Position numbers and translations under genes: made by a program. Below the pieces are notes generated by a model. That model searched no databases, was not told the DNA's origin, and saw nothing but the letters and a program-made list of their open reading frames with translations. 64,000 nucleotides of DNA from Petrimonas sp. IBARAKI. GTDB taxonomy: Bacteria; Bacteroidota; Bacteroidia; Bacteroidales; Dysgonomonadaceae. Positions 19,036 through 27,246 of the stretch are shown here, one piece after another (within the stretch, counting starts at the first letter, position 1; every line of letters begins with the position of its first letter). The stretch lies in assembly GCA_002356435.2 (NCBI GenBank), contig AP018040.2, forward strand, positions 2,852,001 to 2,916,000, written 5' to 3'.

Positions 19036-20178
19036 ATGAAAAATTTTATCTTTCGAAACCCTACCAAACTAGTTTTCGGGAAAGGACAAATTGCCAGATT
19101 AAATGAACTGATCCCAGCTGAGGTCAACCTGATGATCACTTACGGAGGCGGAAGCGTCACCCGAAACGGTATATATGACCAAGTGAAAGCCGCGTTAAAA
19201 GGCCGAAAATTCATAGAATTTTGGGGAATCGAAGCCAACCCGCACGTGGAAACGTTGCGAAAAGCCATCGAAGTAGGAAAAAGCGAGAACATCAATTACC
19301 TGCTGGCCGTAGGCGGTGGATCCGTGCTGGACGGGACAAAATTGATTGCCGCAGGTATTGCATCGGACGAAGACGCATGGGACATCGTGCTGAAAGGTGT
19401 TGCTGAAAAACAAATTCCTTTTGCATCCGTCCTTACTGTACCGGCAACAGGATCGGAAATGAACGGTGGCGCCGTTATCACCCGCGCCGAAACCCGGGAG
19501 AAATTTGCTTTCGGAGGTGATTATCCGCAGTTTTCCATCCTCGATCCGGAAGTAACCTACTCCCTTTCCAAGCACCAGGTGGCTTGCGGACTTGCCGATG
19601 CCTATACGCACGTGCTGGAGCAATACCTTACCACGCCTGGACAATCACGGCTGATGGACAGGTGGGCTGAAGGGGTATTGTTGTCGATCATGGAGATTGC
19701 TCCGAAAATAAAGGAAAACCCATGTGATTACGACCTGATGGCCGACTATATGCTGGCAGCGACCCTGGCTCTCAACGATTTTATCCGGATGGGTATTTCG
19801 CAGGATTGGGCAACGCATCAGATCGGACACGAGCTTACTGCGCTGCATGGCACTACGCACGGACATTCGCTCGCGATTGTGATGCCCGGCACGCTTCGTG
19901 TACTGAAAGAACAAAAACATGAAAAACTCCTGCAGTACGGCGAGCGTGTTTTCGGAATAACGGGGGGTAGTGAACCGGAACGTGTGGACAAAGCCATCGA
20001 AAAAACAGAAGAGTTTTACCGTTCGCTGGGCCTGACTACCCGGTTATCGGAAGAAAACATCGGTAACGAAACCATCGAAACCATCGCCAAACGATTTAAC
20101 GACCGTGGCGTAGCGTTCGGTGAAAACCAAAACGTGACGGGCGACGTGGCACGGGAAATTTTACTGGCGTGCTCATAA
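19036..20178 (+). CDS. Iron-containing alcohol dehydrogenase, YqhD/BdhA type
   Basis: A 380-residue group III alcohol dehydrogenase, expected to reduce aldehydes with NADPH. The nucleotide loop YGGGSV (about 36-41) and AVGGGSVLDGTK (91-102) and the PATGSEMNGGAVIT segment are typical of YqhD. Metal ligands by family alignment are D188, H192, H261 and H275 (ADAYTH, ATHQIGHELTALHGTTHGHS). The start at 19036 (MKNFIFRNPTKLVFG) matches family N-termini; the frame is open 102 bp further upstream, but that extension does not look like the family. The gene appears monocistronic. Confidence 0.9.
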   Translation: MKNFIFRNPTKLVFGKGQIARLNELIPAEVNLMITYGGGSVTRNGIYDQVKAALKGRKFIEFWGIEANPHVETLRKAIEVGKSENINYLLAVGGGSVLDGTKLIAAGIASDEDAWDIVLKGVAEKQIPFASVLTVPATGSEMNGGAVITRAETREKFAFGGDYPQFSILDPEVTYSLSKHQVACGLADAYTHVLEQYLTTPGQSRLMDRWAEGVLLSIMEIAPKIKENPCDYDLMADYMLAATLALNDFIRMGISQDWATHQIGHELTALHGTTHGHSLAIVMPGTLRVLKEQKHEKLLQYGERVFGITGGSEPERVDKAIEKTEEFYRSLGLTTRLSEENIGNETIETIAKRFNDRGVAFGENQNVTGDVAREILLACS

Positions 20179-20182
20179 TATT

Positions 20183-20335
20183 ATACTTAAGCTTCGCAAG
20201 CTTTTATAGTTGGAACTAACGCTCGATTTTAACGCAAGATCACGCGGAATGGGTTCCCGCAAAAAAAAGCTGAATATCTAGCTGCTAGTGTACAAGACTA
20301 AGAAACTGATGCTTGCGAAAATTGAGTAATATAAA
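20183..20335. repeat. Small element-like stretch with imperfect terminal inverted repeats
   Basis: TTCGCAAGC at 20193-20201 is matched in inverse by GCTTGCGAA at 20311-20319. The similarity extends imperfectly outwards into AT-rich flanks. The interior holds GCGGAA/TTCCCGC, a small hairpin followed by an A-run. It lies in the adh/tricorn gap and has no ORF. It could be a degraded MITE or a terminator region. Confidence 0.3.
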
Positions 20336-20373
20336 TTCTGGGAATGATTATAAAAAATTGCTGTAATTAAAAA

Positions 20374-23300
20374 ATGAAAAAACTACTCCTCTTTTTATCC
20401 GTCAGTCTTTTAATCTTCAGGGCTTCCGCAGTAGATGATGCACGCATGATGCGGTATCCCGACATTAACGGGAACCTGGTTGCATTTGTGTACGCCGGCG
20501 ATATCTGGACGGTCCAAGCTACGGGCGGCGAAGCCAGACGACTCACCTCACATGCGGGAACCGAACTTTTTCCGAAAATTTCTCCCGACGGGAAATGGAT
20601 CGCCTTCTCGGCAGAATATTCCGGAAACCGCCAAATATGGGTGATGCCCGCTGGAGGTGGAACAGCACGCCAGCTCACATTTTACAATTCCGAAGGCGTG
20701 ATGCCACCCCGGGGTGGATTCGACAATGTGGTGCTCGACTGGACACCCGACAGCAAACGTGTTCTCTTCCGTGCCAACCGCACCTCCTTCGGGGAACGCA
20801 ACGGCAAATATTTCACGGTAAGTATCAACGGCGGTTTGGAAGAGCCGCTACCCATTGTGAACGGCGGTTTTGCCACATTATCGCCCGACGGTTTGCAGCT
20901 CTGCTTCACTCCGGTCGACCGGGAATTCCGCACCTGGAAACGTTACAAAGGCGGCCGTGCTACTGAGCTGTGGACATACGACCTGACGAACCATACCTCA
21001 CAACAGATAACGCATTGGGCTGGCAGCGACCAGTGGCCGACGTGGCACGGAGAGTATATTTTTTACGCATCCGATCAGGACACACGCCTGAATATCTGGC
21101 GATACAATACGCAAAACAAGGAAAACGTGCAAATAACCCACCACAAGGATTTCGATGTGATGTGGCCATCAGGCCGTAACGGAAAGCTGGTGTACGAGAA
21201 CGGCGGTTATCTCTATGTACTCAACCTCGCCTCAGGAACTTCCGATAAAATATCCGTTTCCATCAATTACGACAACCCCAACCTATTGCCTTATTTTAAG
21301 AACGTGAAAGATTTCGTGGGCAGTTTTTCGCTTTCACCATCGGGGAAGCGTGCGCTGTTCGATGCCCGGGGTGACATCTTCTCCGTTCCGGTAGAAAACG
21401 GTGAAATCGAAAACCTCACCCGCACACAGGGCATACGGGAAATTTTCCCGGTATGGTCACCCGACGGGAACAACATCGTTTACTATTCCGATGCCACTGG
21501 CGAATACGAAATGTACCTGCTCGAAAACAAGAAAGGCGCTCAACCCAGGCAATTGACAAAAGGTTCGAAAGCCTGGAAGTATACGGCAGAATGGTCCCCA
21601 AACAACAAGCAACTGGTGTACAGCGACCGCACACTCAAACTTTGGCTGGTGGATGCCGTTTCCGGTAAACAGACCGTCATTGACGAAGCATCGGCGGAAG
21701 AGATCCGTGATTATTCCTTCTCGCCCGACGGCGATTGGGTAGCCTACAGCAAATCATCACCAAACTATCAGTCGGCACTGTGGCTGTACCAGATTTCTAC
21801 TAGCAAGAAGCATCAAATCACCGACGCTTCGTTCTCCGACGGACAACCGACATTCAGCCGCGACGGAAAGTTTCTCTTCTTCACCTCCAACAGGGACTTC
21901 AACCTGGCTTTCAGTAGTTTCGAATTCGACTACCTATACAACAACGCAGGACGCATTTACGCTATACCGTTGCGAAACGACGGTACAACGCTAATCCAGT
22001 ACAAAAACGATACGGAACCTGTTGGCGGTGAAAAAACCGATTCCGTCCAATCCGGGAACAAGAACAAACCGCCGTTGAACGTTCAAATTGACCTTGAGAA
22101 CATCCGGAACCGTATCGTGGCGTTACCCGTTCAACCGGGGAATTACCGCATCATAGGCGCAGTGGAGGAAGGATTACTCTACACTTCCGGCAATAAGATC
22201 ATGCGCTACCGTATCAACGAGGAAAAAACGGAAGAGATCCTCGACGGTGCAGGCAACGGAACCCTGAGCGCTAATGGAAAATCGTTCATTTACCGGTCCG
22301 GCAGTGATTATGGCGTAGCAAAAAACCAGGCCGGACAAAAAGCCGGGGCTAACAAAATCGACTTGACTAACCTGACGATGAAAATTGAGCCGCGTAAAGA
22401 ATGGGACCAGATTTACACCGATGCTTTCCGCATTTTTCGTGACTATTTCTACGTGAGTAACCTGCACGGAGTGGATTGGGAAAGGATACAAAAGGAGTAC
22501 GGAGCCCTGTTGCCACACGTTCCCAGCCGCTTTGACCTGGATTATATCCTGAACGAAATCGTGAGTGAAACCAATACCGGACATGCATACGTGGACTGGG
22601 GCGACATTGCCAAGGTCGACCGGATAAACGGTGGATTGCTTGGGGCTGAACTAGAAGCTGACCTATCCGCTAAACGATATGTCATCAAGAAGATATACGC
22701 AGGCGAAAACTGGAATGAAAGCCGCCGTTCGCCACTTACAGAAAATGGGATAGACGTAAAAGCAGGTGACTACCTGATTAGTATAAACGGTAAAAATCTC
22801 ACTACCGATGACAATCCGTATGAATTGCTTGAAAATTGGGGCAACAGGCATGTGGAGTTAACGGTAAACAGCTCTCCTTCGGCTTCGGGAGCAAAAACCC
22901 ATACCGTGAAAACTATTACTTCCGAGCACGAACTGCGCTATCTGGACTGGGTAAATGAACGCCGCGCCCTGGTGAATAAACTTTCGGGAGGGAAAATCGG
23001 TTATATCCACGTGCCCAACACTGCTGTCGAGGGTAACCGCGAGCTCTTCCGGGGGATGTATTCCTACAACGATAAGGATGCCCTCATTATTGATGACCGC
23101 TACAACGGAGGAGGGTTTATCCCCGACCGGATGATCGACCTGCTCAACCGCCGCACACTGGTTTACTGGCATCGTAACGGGCTTCCCCAACCGATGAAAA
23201 CACCCGGAATCGCTCACGACGGGCCAAAGGTTATGCTCATCAACGGATACTCATCGTCAGGCGGAGATGCTTTTCCCTACTTCTTTAAAAAAACAGGAGA

Positions 23301-23619
23301 GGGGAAACTCATCGGCACGCGTACCTGGGGAGGACTGGTGGGCATTTCGGGTAACGCAGGCCTGGTTGACGGCGGTTATATCTCCGTACCTATTTTCGGT
23401 ATTTATGACAATAGTGGCGAGTGGATTATCGAAGGAATCGGGGTTTATCCCGATATCGAGGTGGTTGACCGTCCCGAAGCGTTGGCTAAAGGTAACGATC
23501 CCGGCATCGAAAAAGCCGTGGAGGTACTGCTCAATGAACTGAAAGAGAATCCACGCAAACCAGTTTCCGTACCTGCTCCTCCCGACAGGTCGAAATGGAT
23601 TGAAACGGAAATTAAATGA
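20374..23619 (+). CDS. Tricorn-type serine protease (S41 family), exported
   Basis: A 1081-residue protein with a signal peptide (MKKLLLFLSVSLLIFRASA). Two beta-propeller regions follow (about 25-330 and 330-650) with WD40/TolB-like blades such as FPKISPDGKWIAFSA and FPVWSPDGNNIVYYSD. Next come a helical C1 domain (about 670-750), a PDZ domain (about 755-850) and a tail-specific-protease core. The likely nucleophile lies in GYSSSGGDAF (S960-S962), followed by GTRTWGGLVG. Tricorn degrades oligopeptides; here it is probably periplasmic or envelope-attached. The length matches the ~1050-1100 of bacterial homologues. Confidence 0.88.
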   Translation: MKKLLLFLSVSLLIFRASAVDDARMMRYPDINGNLVAFVYAGDIWTVQATGGEARRLTSHAGTELFPKISPDGKWIAFSAEYSGNRQIWVMPAGGGTARQLTFYNSEGVMPPRGGFDNVVLDWTPDSKRVLFRANRTSFGERNGKYFTVSINGGLEEPLPIVNGGFATLSPDGLQLCFTPVDREFRTWKRYKGGRATELWTYDLTNHTSQQITHWAGSDQWPTWHGEYIFYASDQDTRLNIWRYNTQNKENVQITHHKDFDVMWPSGRNGKLVYENGGYLYVLNLASGTSDKISVSINYDNPNLLPYFKNVKDFVGSFSLSPSGKRALFDARGDIFSVPVENGEIENLTRTQGIREIFPVWSPDGNNIVYYSDATGEYEMYLLENKKGAQPRQLTKGSKAWKYTAEWSPNNKQLVYSDRTLKLWLVDAVSGKQTVIDEASAEEIRDYSFSPDGDWVAYSKSSPNYQSALWLYQISTSKKHQITDASFSDGQPTFSRDGKFLFFTSNRDFNLAFSSFEFDYLYNNAGRIYAIPLRNDGTTLIQYKNDTEPVGGEKTDSVQSGNKNKPPLNVQIDLENIRNRIVALPVQPGNYRIIGAVEEGLLYTSGNKIMRYRINEEKTEEILDGAGNGTLSANGKSFIYRSGSDYGVAKNQAGQKAGANKIDLTNLTMKIEPRKEWDQIYTDAFRIFRDYFYVSNLHGVDWERIQKEYGALLPHVPSRFDLDYILNEIVSETNTGHAYVDWGDIAKVDRINGGLLGAELEADLSAKRYVIKKIYAGENWNESRRSPLTENGIDVKAGDYLISINGKNLTTDDNPYELLENWGNRHVELTVNSSPSASGAKTHTVKTITSEHELRYLDWVNERRALVNKLSGGKIGYIHVPNTAVEGNRELFRGMYSYNDKDALIIDDRYNGGGFIPDRMIDLLNRRTLVYWHRNGLPQPMKTPGIAHDGPKVMLINGYSSSGGDAFPYFFKKTGEGKLIGTRTWGGLVGISGNAGLVDGGYISVPIFGIYDNSGEWIIEGIGVYPDIEVVDRPEALAKGNDPGIEKAVEVLLNELKENPRKPVSVPAPPDRSKWIETEIK

Positions 23620-23671
23620 CAGGCTGTTCCATTGAAGATAAGAAAGTAAAACTTGAGTCAAGGGGTACAAA

Positions 23672-24130
23672 ATGGCAAAAGTAAGCCTTACATGCATGTG
23701 CATGATCCAGGATTTGAAAACTAATAAAGTCCTGGTACAGGACAGGGTTTTAGACTGGAAAGGGATCAGTTTCCCGGCTGGCGGCGTTGAAGAAGGTGAA
23801 AGCCTGGTGGAAGCCGCCATTCGGGAGATGAAGGAAGAGACAGGGCTAACGGTATCCAACTTAAGACCGTGCGGGATCGTTCATTGGTACAACGATAAAA
23901 CAGGCGATCGCCACCTGGTTTTCAATTATAAAACAAGTGACTTCTTCGGAGAGTTGCTCCCTGAAACAGAGGAAGGAAAGGTCTTCTGGGTAACCCCCGA
24001 AGAGCTACCCGTTTTAAATTTGTCCGACGGATTTATCGACCGGCTGCCTATGTTTTTTGAGGAGAAAAACACGGAAAGGTTCCAGGTATGGAATGAAAGC
24101 GGATACAACCCAGACATCAAATGGTTTTAG
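23672..24130 (+). CDS. Nudix hydrolase, MutT/8-oxo-dGTPase-like
   Basis: A 152-residue Nudix protein. The Nudix box covers about residues 37-59 (Gx5Ex7REMKEETG, with G37, E43, R51-E52 and E55-E56). The N-terminal pattern VSLTCMCMIQDLKTNKVLVQDR resembles MutT-like 8-oxo-dGTP diphosphatases of Firmicutes and Bacteroidota. The substrate remains inferred. It starts 52 bp after the tricorn gene on the same strand and may be read through from it. Confidence 0.8.
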   Translation: MAKVSLTCMCMIQDLKTNKVLVQDRVLDWKGISFPAGGVEEGESLVEAAIREMKEETGLTVSNLRPCGIVHWYNDKTGDRHLVFNYKTSDFFGELLPETEEGKVFWVTPEELPVLNLSDGFIDRLPMFFEEKNTERFQVWNESGYNPDIKWF

Positions 24131-24234
24131 ACGAAGCTATCCGAATCAACCCCTGCCAACAGGTAGTTAAGGTTTTGGTGCCCATGTCTTAAACTACTTT
24201 GTATATTTATTTGTTATAACATTAAACAAAAACT

Positions 24235-25224
24235 ATGGACAAGCGAGAATTTATCAGGAAAAGTATTGCCGGAGCAGTAGCCATCGGCACTTCAGGAGTG
24301 GTCTCCACAACGTTTGCCGACACCACGGCCAAACCGAAGAAAACCGGCACAATAAAAAGAAAGCTGGGAAAAACCGGATTCGAAGTTTATCCGGTAGTTT
24401 ATGGTGGAATCGTATCCATGCAGGACGGACAAAAGGCTTCAGACAACTATGTGGCCTGGGCATTGGACAGGGGGATCAACTACTTTGACGTGGCTCCCAG
24501 TTACGGAGATGCGGAAGAAAAGCTGGGTAATTCGTTAAAGCCCTACCGGAAAGACAATTTTCTGGCATGCAAAACCACTCAACGATTACGTGAAGGTGCG
24601 GAAAAGGAGTTTGAGAAATCACTGCAATTATTGCAGACCGATTATTTTGATGTATATCAACTACATAGCATCAGCACGCCGAAAGATACGGAACAAATTT
24701 TCGGACCAGACGGTATTATGGAGATGGTAGAAAAAGAAAAACAACGCGGACGGATCCGCAAAGTAGGTTTTTCGGCACACTCGCAGGAGCAGGCTATCCG
24801 GGCCATGTCGATGTACGACTTCGACACGATCATGTTCCCCACCAACTGGCAAATGATTAAATTAGACGGATGGGGAGCCGGAGCTGTAAACGAGGCAAAA
24901 AGGCGAGGAATGGGCGTTTTGGCTATTAAAGGATTGATCCACCGCCGTTGGATGGAAGACGAGAAACAGGACTCCAGATACCAGAAATCGTGGTGTAAAC
25001 CCATCGATGTGGAAAACCGGGAATTTGGTATTGCAGCCCTGAAATTCACCTTCCAGGCAGGGGCAGACGTAATTATTCCACCGGGCGATTTTCGTAATTT
25101 CTCGTTCTGTGTAGACAATATCGAAGAAATCCTGGACAGTCCTTTAACGAAAAAAGAAAAAACATTGCTAGACAATGAATTTCTGGCCGTAAAGGATTAT
25201 CCGTTCTTCGACCCGAGGACATAA
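24235..25224 (+). CDS. Aldo/keto reductase with Tat-like signal peptide
   Basis: A 329-residue NADPH-type aldo/keto reductase. The catalytic tetrad is recognisable as D85 and Y90 (FDVAPSYGDAEE), K113 (ACKTT) and H144 (YQLHS). The N-terminus (MDKREFIRKSIAGAVAIGTSG..) has the layout of a twin-arginine signal: charged region, hydrophobic core and an A-D-T junction. The twin arginine is replaced by K-R. Tat-type leaders are common in this family in Bacteroidota; tatA and tatC are also in the window. Substrate unknown. Confidence 0.8.
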   Translation: MDKREFIRKSIAGAVAIGTSGVVSTTFADTTAKPKKTGTIKRKLGKTGFEVYPVVYGGIVSMQDGQKASDNYVAWALDRGINYFDVAPSYGDAEEKLGNSLKPYRKDNFLACKTTQRLREGAEKEFEKSLQLLQTDYFDVYQLHSISTPKDTEQIFGPDGIMEMVEKEKQRGRIRKVGFSAHSQEQAIRAMSMYDFDTIMFPTNWQMIKLDGWGAGAVNEAKRRGMGVLAIKGLIHRRWMEDEKQDSRYQKSWCKPIDVENREFGIAALKFTFQAGADVIIPPGDFRNFSFCVDNIEEILDSPLTKKEKTLLDNEFLAVKDYPFFDPRT

Positions 25225-25375
25225 ACAAGGAACCGTTACGAAAAACGGCTCCAACAAAAGAATTCGATTTCATCAGACTATTTGAGTCGCTTTCGCTCCT
25301 CGATTTTCAATTTTGCGCTCGGCAAATCAAATAAATTTGCTCTGCTCTCGCTTAACGAAATAGTTCATATTCATT

Positions 25376-25445
25376 AGGCATTTTTTCGCTATGGCAAAGC
25401 CCAAACGAGTTTGGCTTTACTCATTTAGCTTAACAAAAATGCGGG
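25376..25445 (+). repeat. REP/MITE-like palindromic repeat, copy A
   Basis: Outer arms GCATTTTT (25378-25385) and AAAAATGC (25435-25442) pair perfectly. Inner arms CCAAAC and GTTTGG pair around GA. It aligns with the copy at 18733-18804 in opposite orientation. Just upstream (25269-25360) is AT-rich DNA with GCAAATcaaatAAATTTGC-type symmetry that may belong to the same element. Together they fill the 249-bp gap between the reductase and the sugar dehydrogenase genes. Confidence 0.6.
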
Positions 25446-25473
25446 TATAATTTAACATTAAAGATCACAGGTA

Positions 25474-26736
25474 ATGAAACATTTTAAATTTGCAGCGATA
25501 ATTTCGCTGGCATGGTTTTTTGCGTCAGCCTCCTGCGTTGAACAAAAGGATAGCGATGGAGGGGATATCGACCAGACACCGACGGAGCAAGAACCTCAGG
25601 CGGGGACATTGCCTCCGGTAGAGACAGGGAAAGCCAATACAAATTACAAGCCCGCGTTTGAAGGGCAAACCCGGATTGCAGGGGTGAAAACAACCACTCC
25701 CTACGAAGCTAAGGTTATTGCAAGCGGATTGGCGAGCCCCTGGGCTGTTACTGCCCTTCCTGACGGGAGGTTAGCCATCACTGAAAAAGGAGGCACAATG
25801 CGCATAGCCACCACTGAGGGTACAGTCAGCCCCCCCATCTCCGGATTTCCTGCCGTTGACGACAGGGGCCAGGGAGGGTTGCTCGACGTAGCTCCGGCTC
25901 CCGATTTTGAGGCCAGCAGGATGCTTTACTTCACCCTTGCCGAAAAGACAACGCAAGGATCGCTTACAGCAGTGGGTAAGGGCAAGCTCTCTGCTGACGA
26001 AACAACCATCGAGAATTTTCAGATCATTTTCAGGGCCGTTCCATACTTCGACAATAGCATGCACTTCGGAAGCCGCATCGTTTTTGACAAGCGTGGAAAT
26101 ATTTTCGTTTCCACCGGTGAACGATCGGATTTGAGAACAAGGCCCAATGCACAATTACTCAATACCGGACACGGGAAAGTAATTCATATCACCACCGAAG
26201 GGAAACCGGTTGCCGGTAATCCGTTTATCAATACAGAAGGTGCATTGCCCGAGATTTACTCCTATGGGCATCGAAATCCACAAGGACTCGACATCCATCC
26301 GCTTACCCAGGAACTCTGGTTATCGGAAATGGGGCCGCGAGGCGGTGATGAAATCAACCTGGTCAAACCCGGCAAAAATTACGGATGGCCAACCATCACG
26401 TATGGAATTGAATACAGCGGTGCTGCCATCAGTGGTGGAGCTACGCAAAAAGAAGGACTGGAACAGCCGGTATATTATTGGGATCCTGTCCTCTCTCCCA
26501 GCGGAATGGCATTCTATTCTTCCAGTGCAATTCCAGAATGGCAGAACAACCTGTTTATAGGTGGGTTGAACAGCAAACACATAGCCCGAATAGTCCTGAA
26601 AGACAATAAAGTTATCGGTGAAGAAAGACTGCTCGCCGGCGAAAATCAACGATTTCGAGATGTCTGCGATGGAAAGGATGGAGCAATTTATGCCGTTACC
26701 GATGAAGGCCGGCTGTACCGGATTGCGAAGAAATGA
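25474..26736 (+). CDS. PQQ-dependent sugar dehydrogenase-like lipoprotein
   Basis: A 420-residue soluble aldose-sugar-dehydrogenase (YliI/Gdh) family protein. The signal peptide ends in a lipobox with C21 (SASC), so it is probably anchored in the envelope. The six-bladed propeller signatures are present: LASPWAVTALPDGRLAITEK, GQGGLLDVAPAPDF, HFGSRIVFDKRGNIFVSTGER, SYGHRNPQGLDIHP and LSEMGPRGGDEINL. Homologues oxidise sugars with bound PQQ; whether the cofactor is made here is unknown, and no pqq genes are in the window. Confidence 0.85.
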   Translation: MKHFKFAAIISLAWFFASASCVEQKDSDGGDIDQTPTEQEPQAGTLPPVETGKANTNYKPAFEGQTRIAGVKTTTPYEAKVIASGLASPWAVTALPDGRLAITEKGGTMRIATTEGTVSPPISGFPAVDDRGQGGLLDVAPAPDFEASRMLYFTLAEKTTQGSLTAVGKGKLSADETTIENFQIIFRAVPYFDNSMHFGSRIVFDKRGNIFVSTGERSDLRTRPNAQLLNTGHGKVIHITTEGKPVAGNPFINTEGALPEIYSYGHRNPQGLDIHPLTQELWLSEMGPRGGDEINLVKPGKNYGWPTITYGIEYSGAAISGGATQKEGLEQPVYYWDPVLSPSGMAFYSSSAIPEWQNNLFIGGLNSKHIARIVLKDNKVIGEERLLAGENQRFRDVCDGKDGAIYAVTDEGRLYRIAKK

Positions 26737-26771
26737 AACAACCCGGAACAGCGGGCAATAAACCAGACAGA

Positions 26772-27191
26772 TTACTGATTTGCAGAATTATAATTAATCA
26801 TCCAGTAGACTCCAAATTTATCTTTCAAGCTTCCGAAATAATCACCCCAAAACTGGTCAGCCATAGGCATTTCCACTTCACCGCCTTCCGACAAAGCTCC
26901 GAATAAACGGTCAGCCTCTTCCCTGCTTTCGGGAAAGAGGCTGATATAGTTATTATTCCCCTGAACAAACGGTTGCCCCGGAAACACATCAGAACCCATT
27001 AAAAGATCATTTCCGACAGGAAGTGCTACGTGCATAATCCTGTTTTTGGCTTCTTCAGGTATTTCCATGCCTGGGATGTCTTTCATTTTGTGAACATCTC
27101 CCAGAAATTCACCGCCAAAAACAACTTTATAAAAACGAAATGCTTCTTCGCAAGTACCGTCAAAATTGAGGTAAGGATTTAATTTAGCCAT
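26772..27191 (-). CDS. VOC-family protein (PhnB/glyoxalase-like)
   Basis: A 139-residue single-domain protein of the PhnB/3-demethylubiquinone-methyltransferase-like VOC group. It opens with LNPYLNFDGTCEEAFRFYKVVFGGEF and ends with FGVYWMINYN, both family hallmarks. The VOC fold usually binds a divalent metal, but no specific reaction can be assigned. It converges with the sugar dehydrogenase gene and is separated by 35 bp with no clear terminator. Confidence 0.85.
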   Translation of the reverse strand: MAKLNPYLNFDGTCEEAFRFYKVVFGGEFLGDVHKMKDIPGMEIPEEAKNRIMHVALPVGNDLLMGSDVFPGQPFVQGNNNYISLFPESREEADRLFGALSEGGEVEMPMADQFWGDYFGSLKDKFGVYWMINYNSANQ

Positions 27192-27246
27192 AATTTTTTT
27201 GATTTTTAAATTGTTACAAACTTGTGATGTAATGGATCATTACTAC

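Noticed and set aside
26737-26771. Terminator between the sugar dehydrogenase and VOC genes
   Set aside because: Only a 4-bp CCCG/CGGG pair without a T-run is visible.
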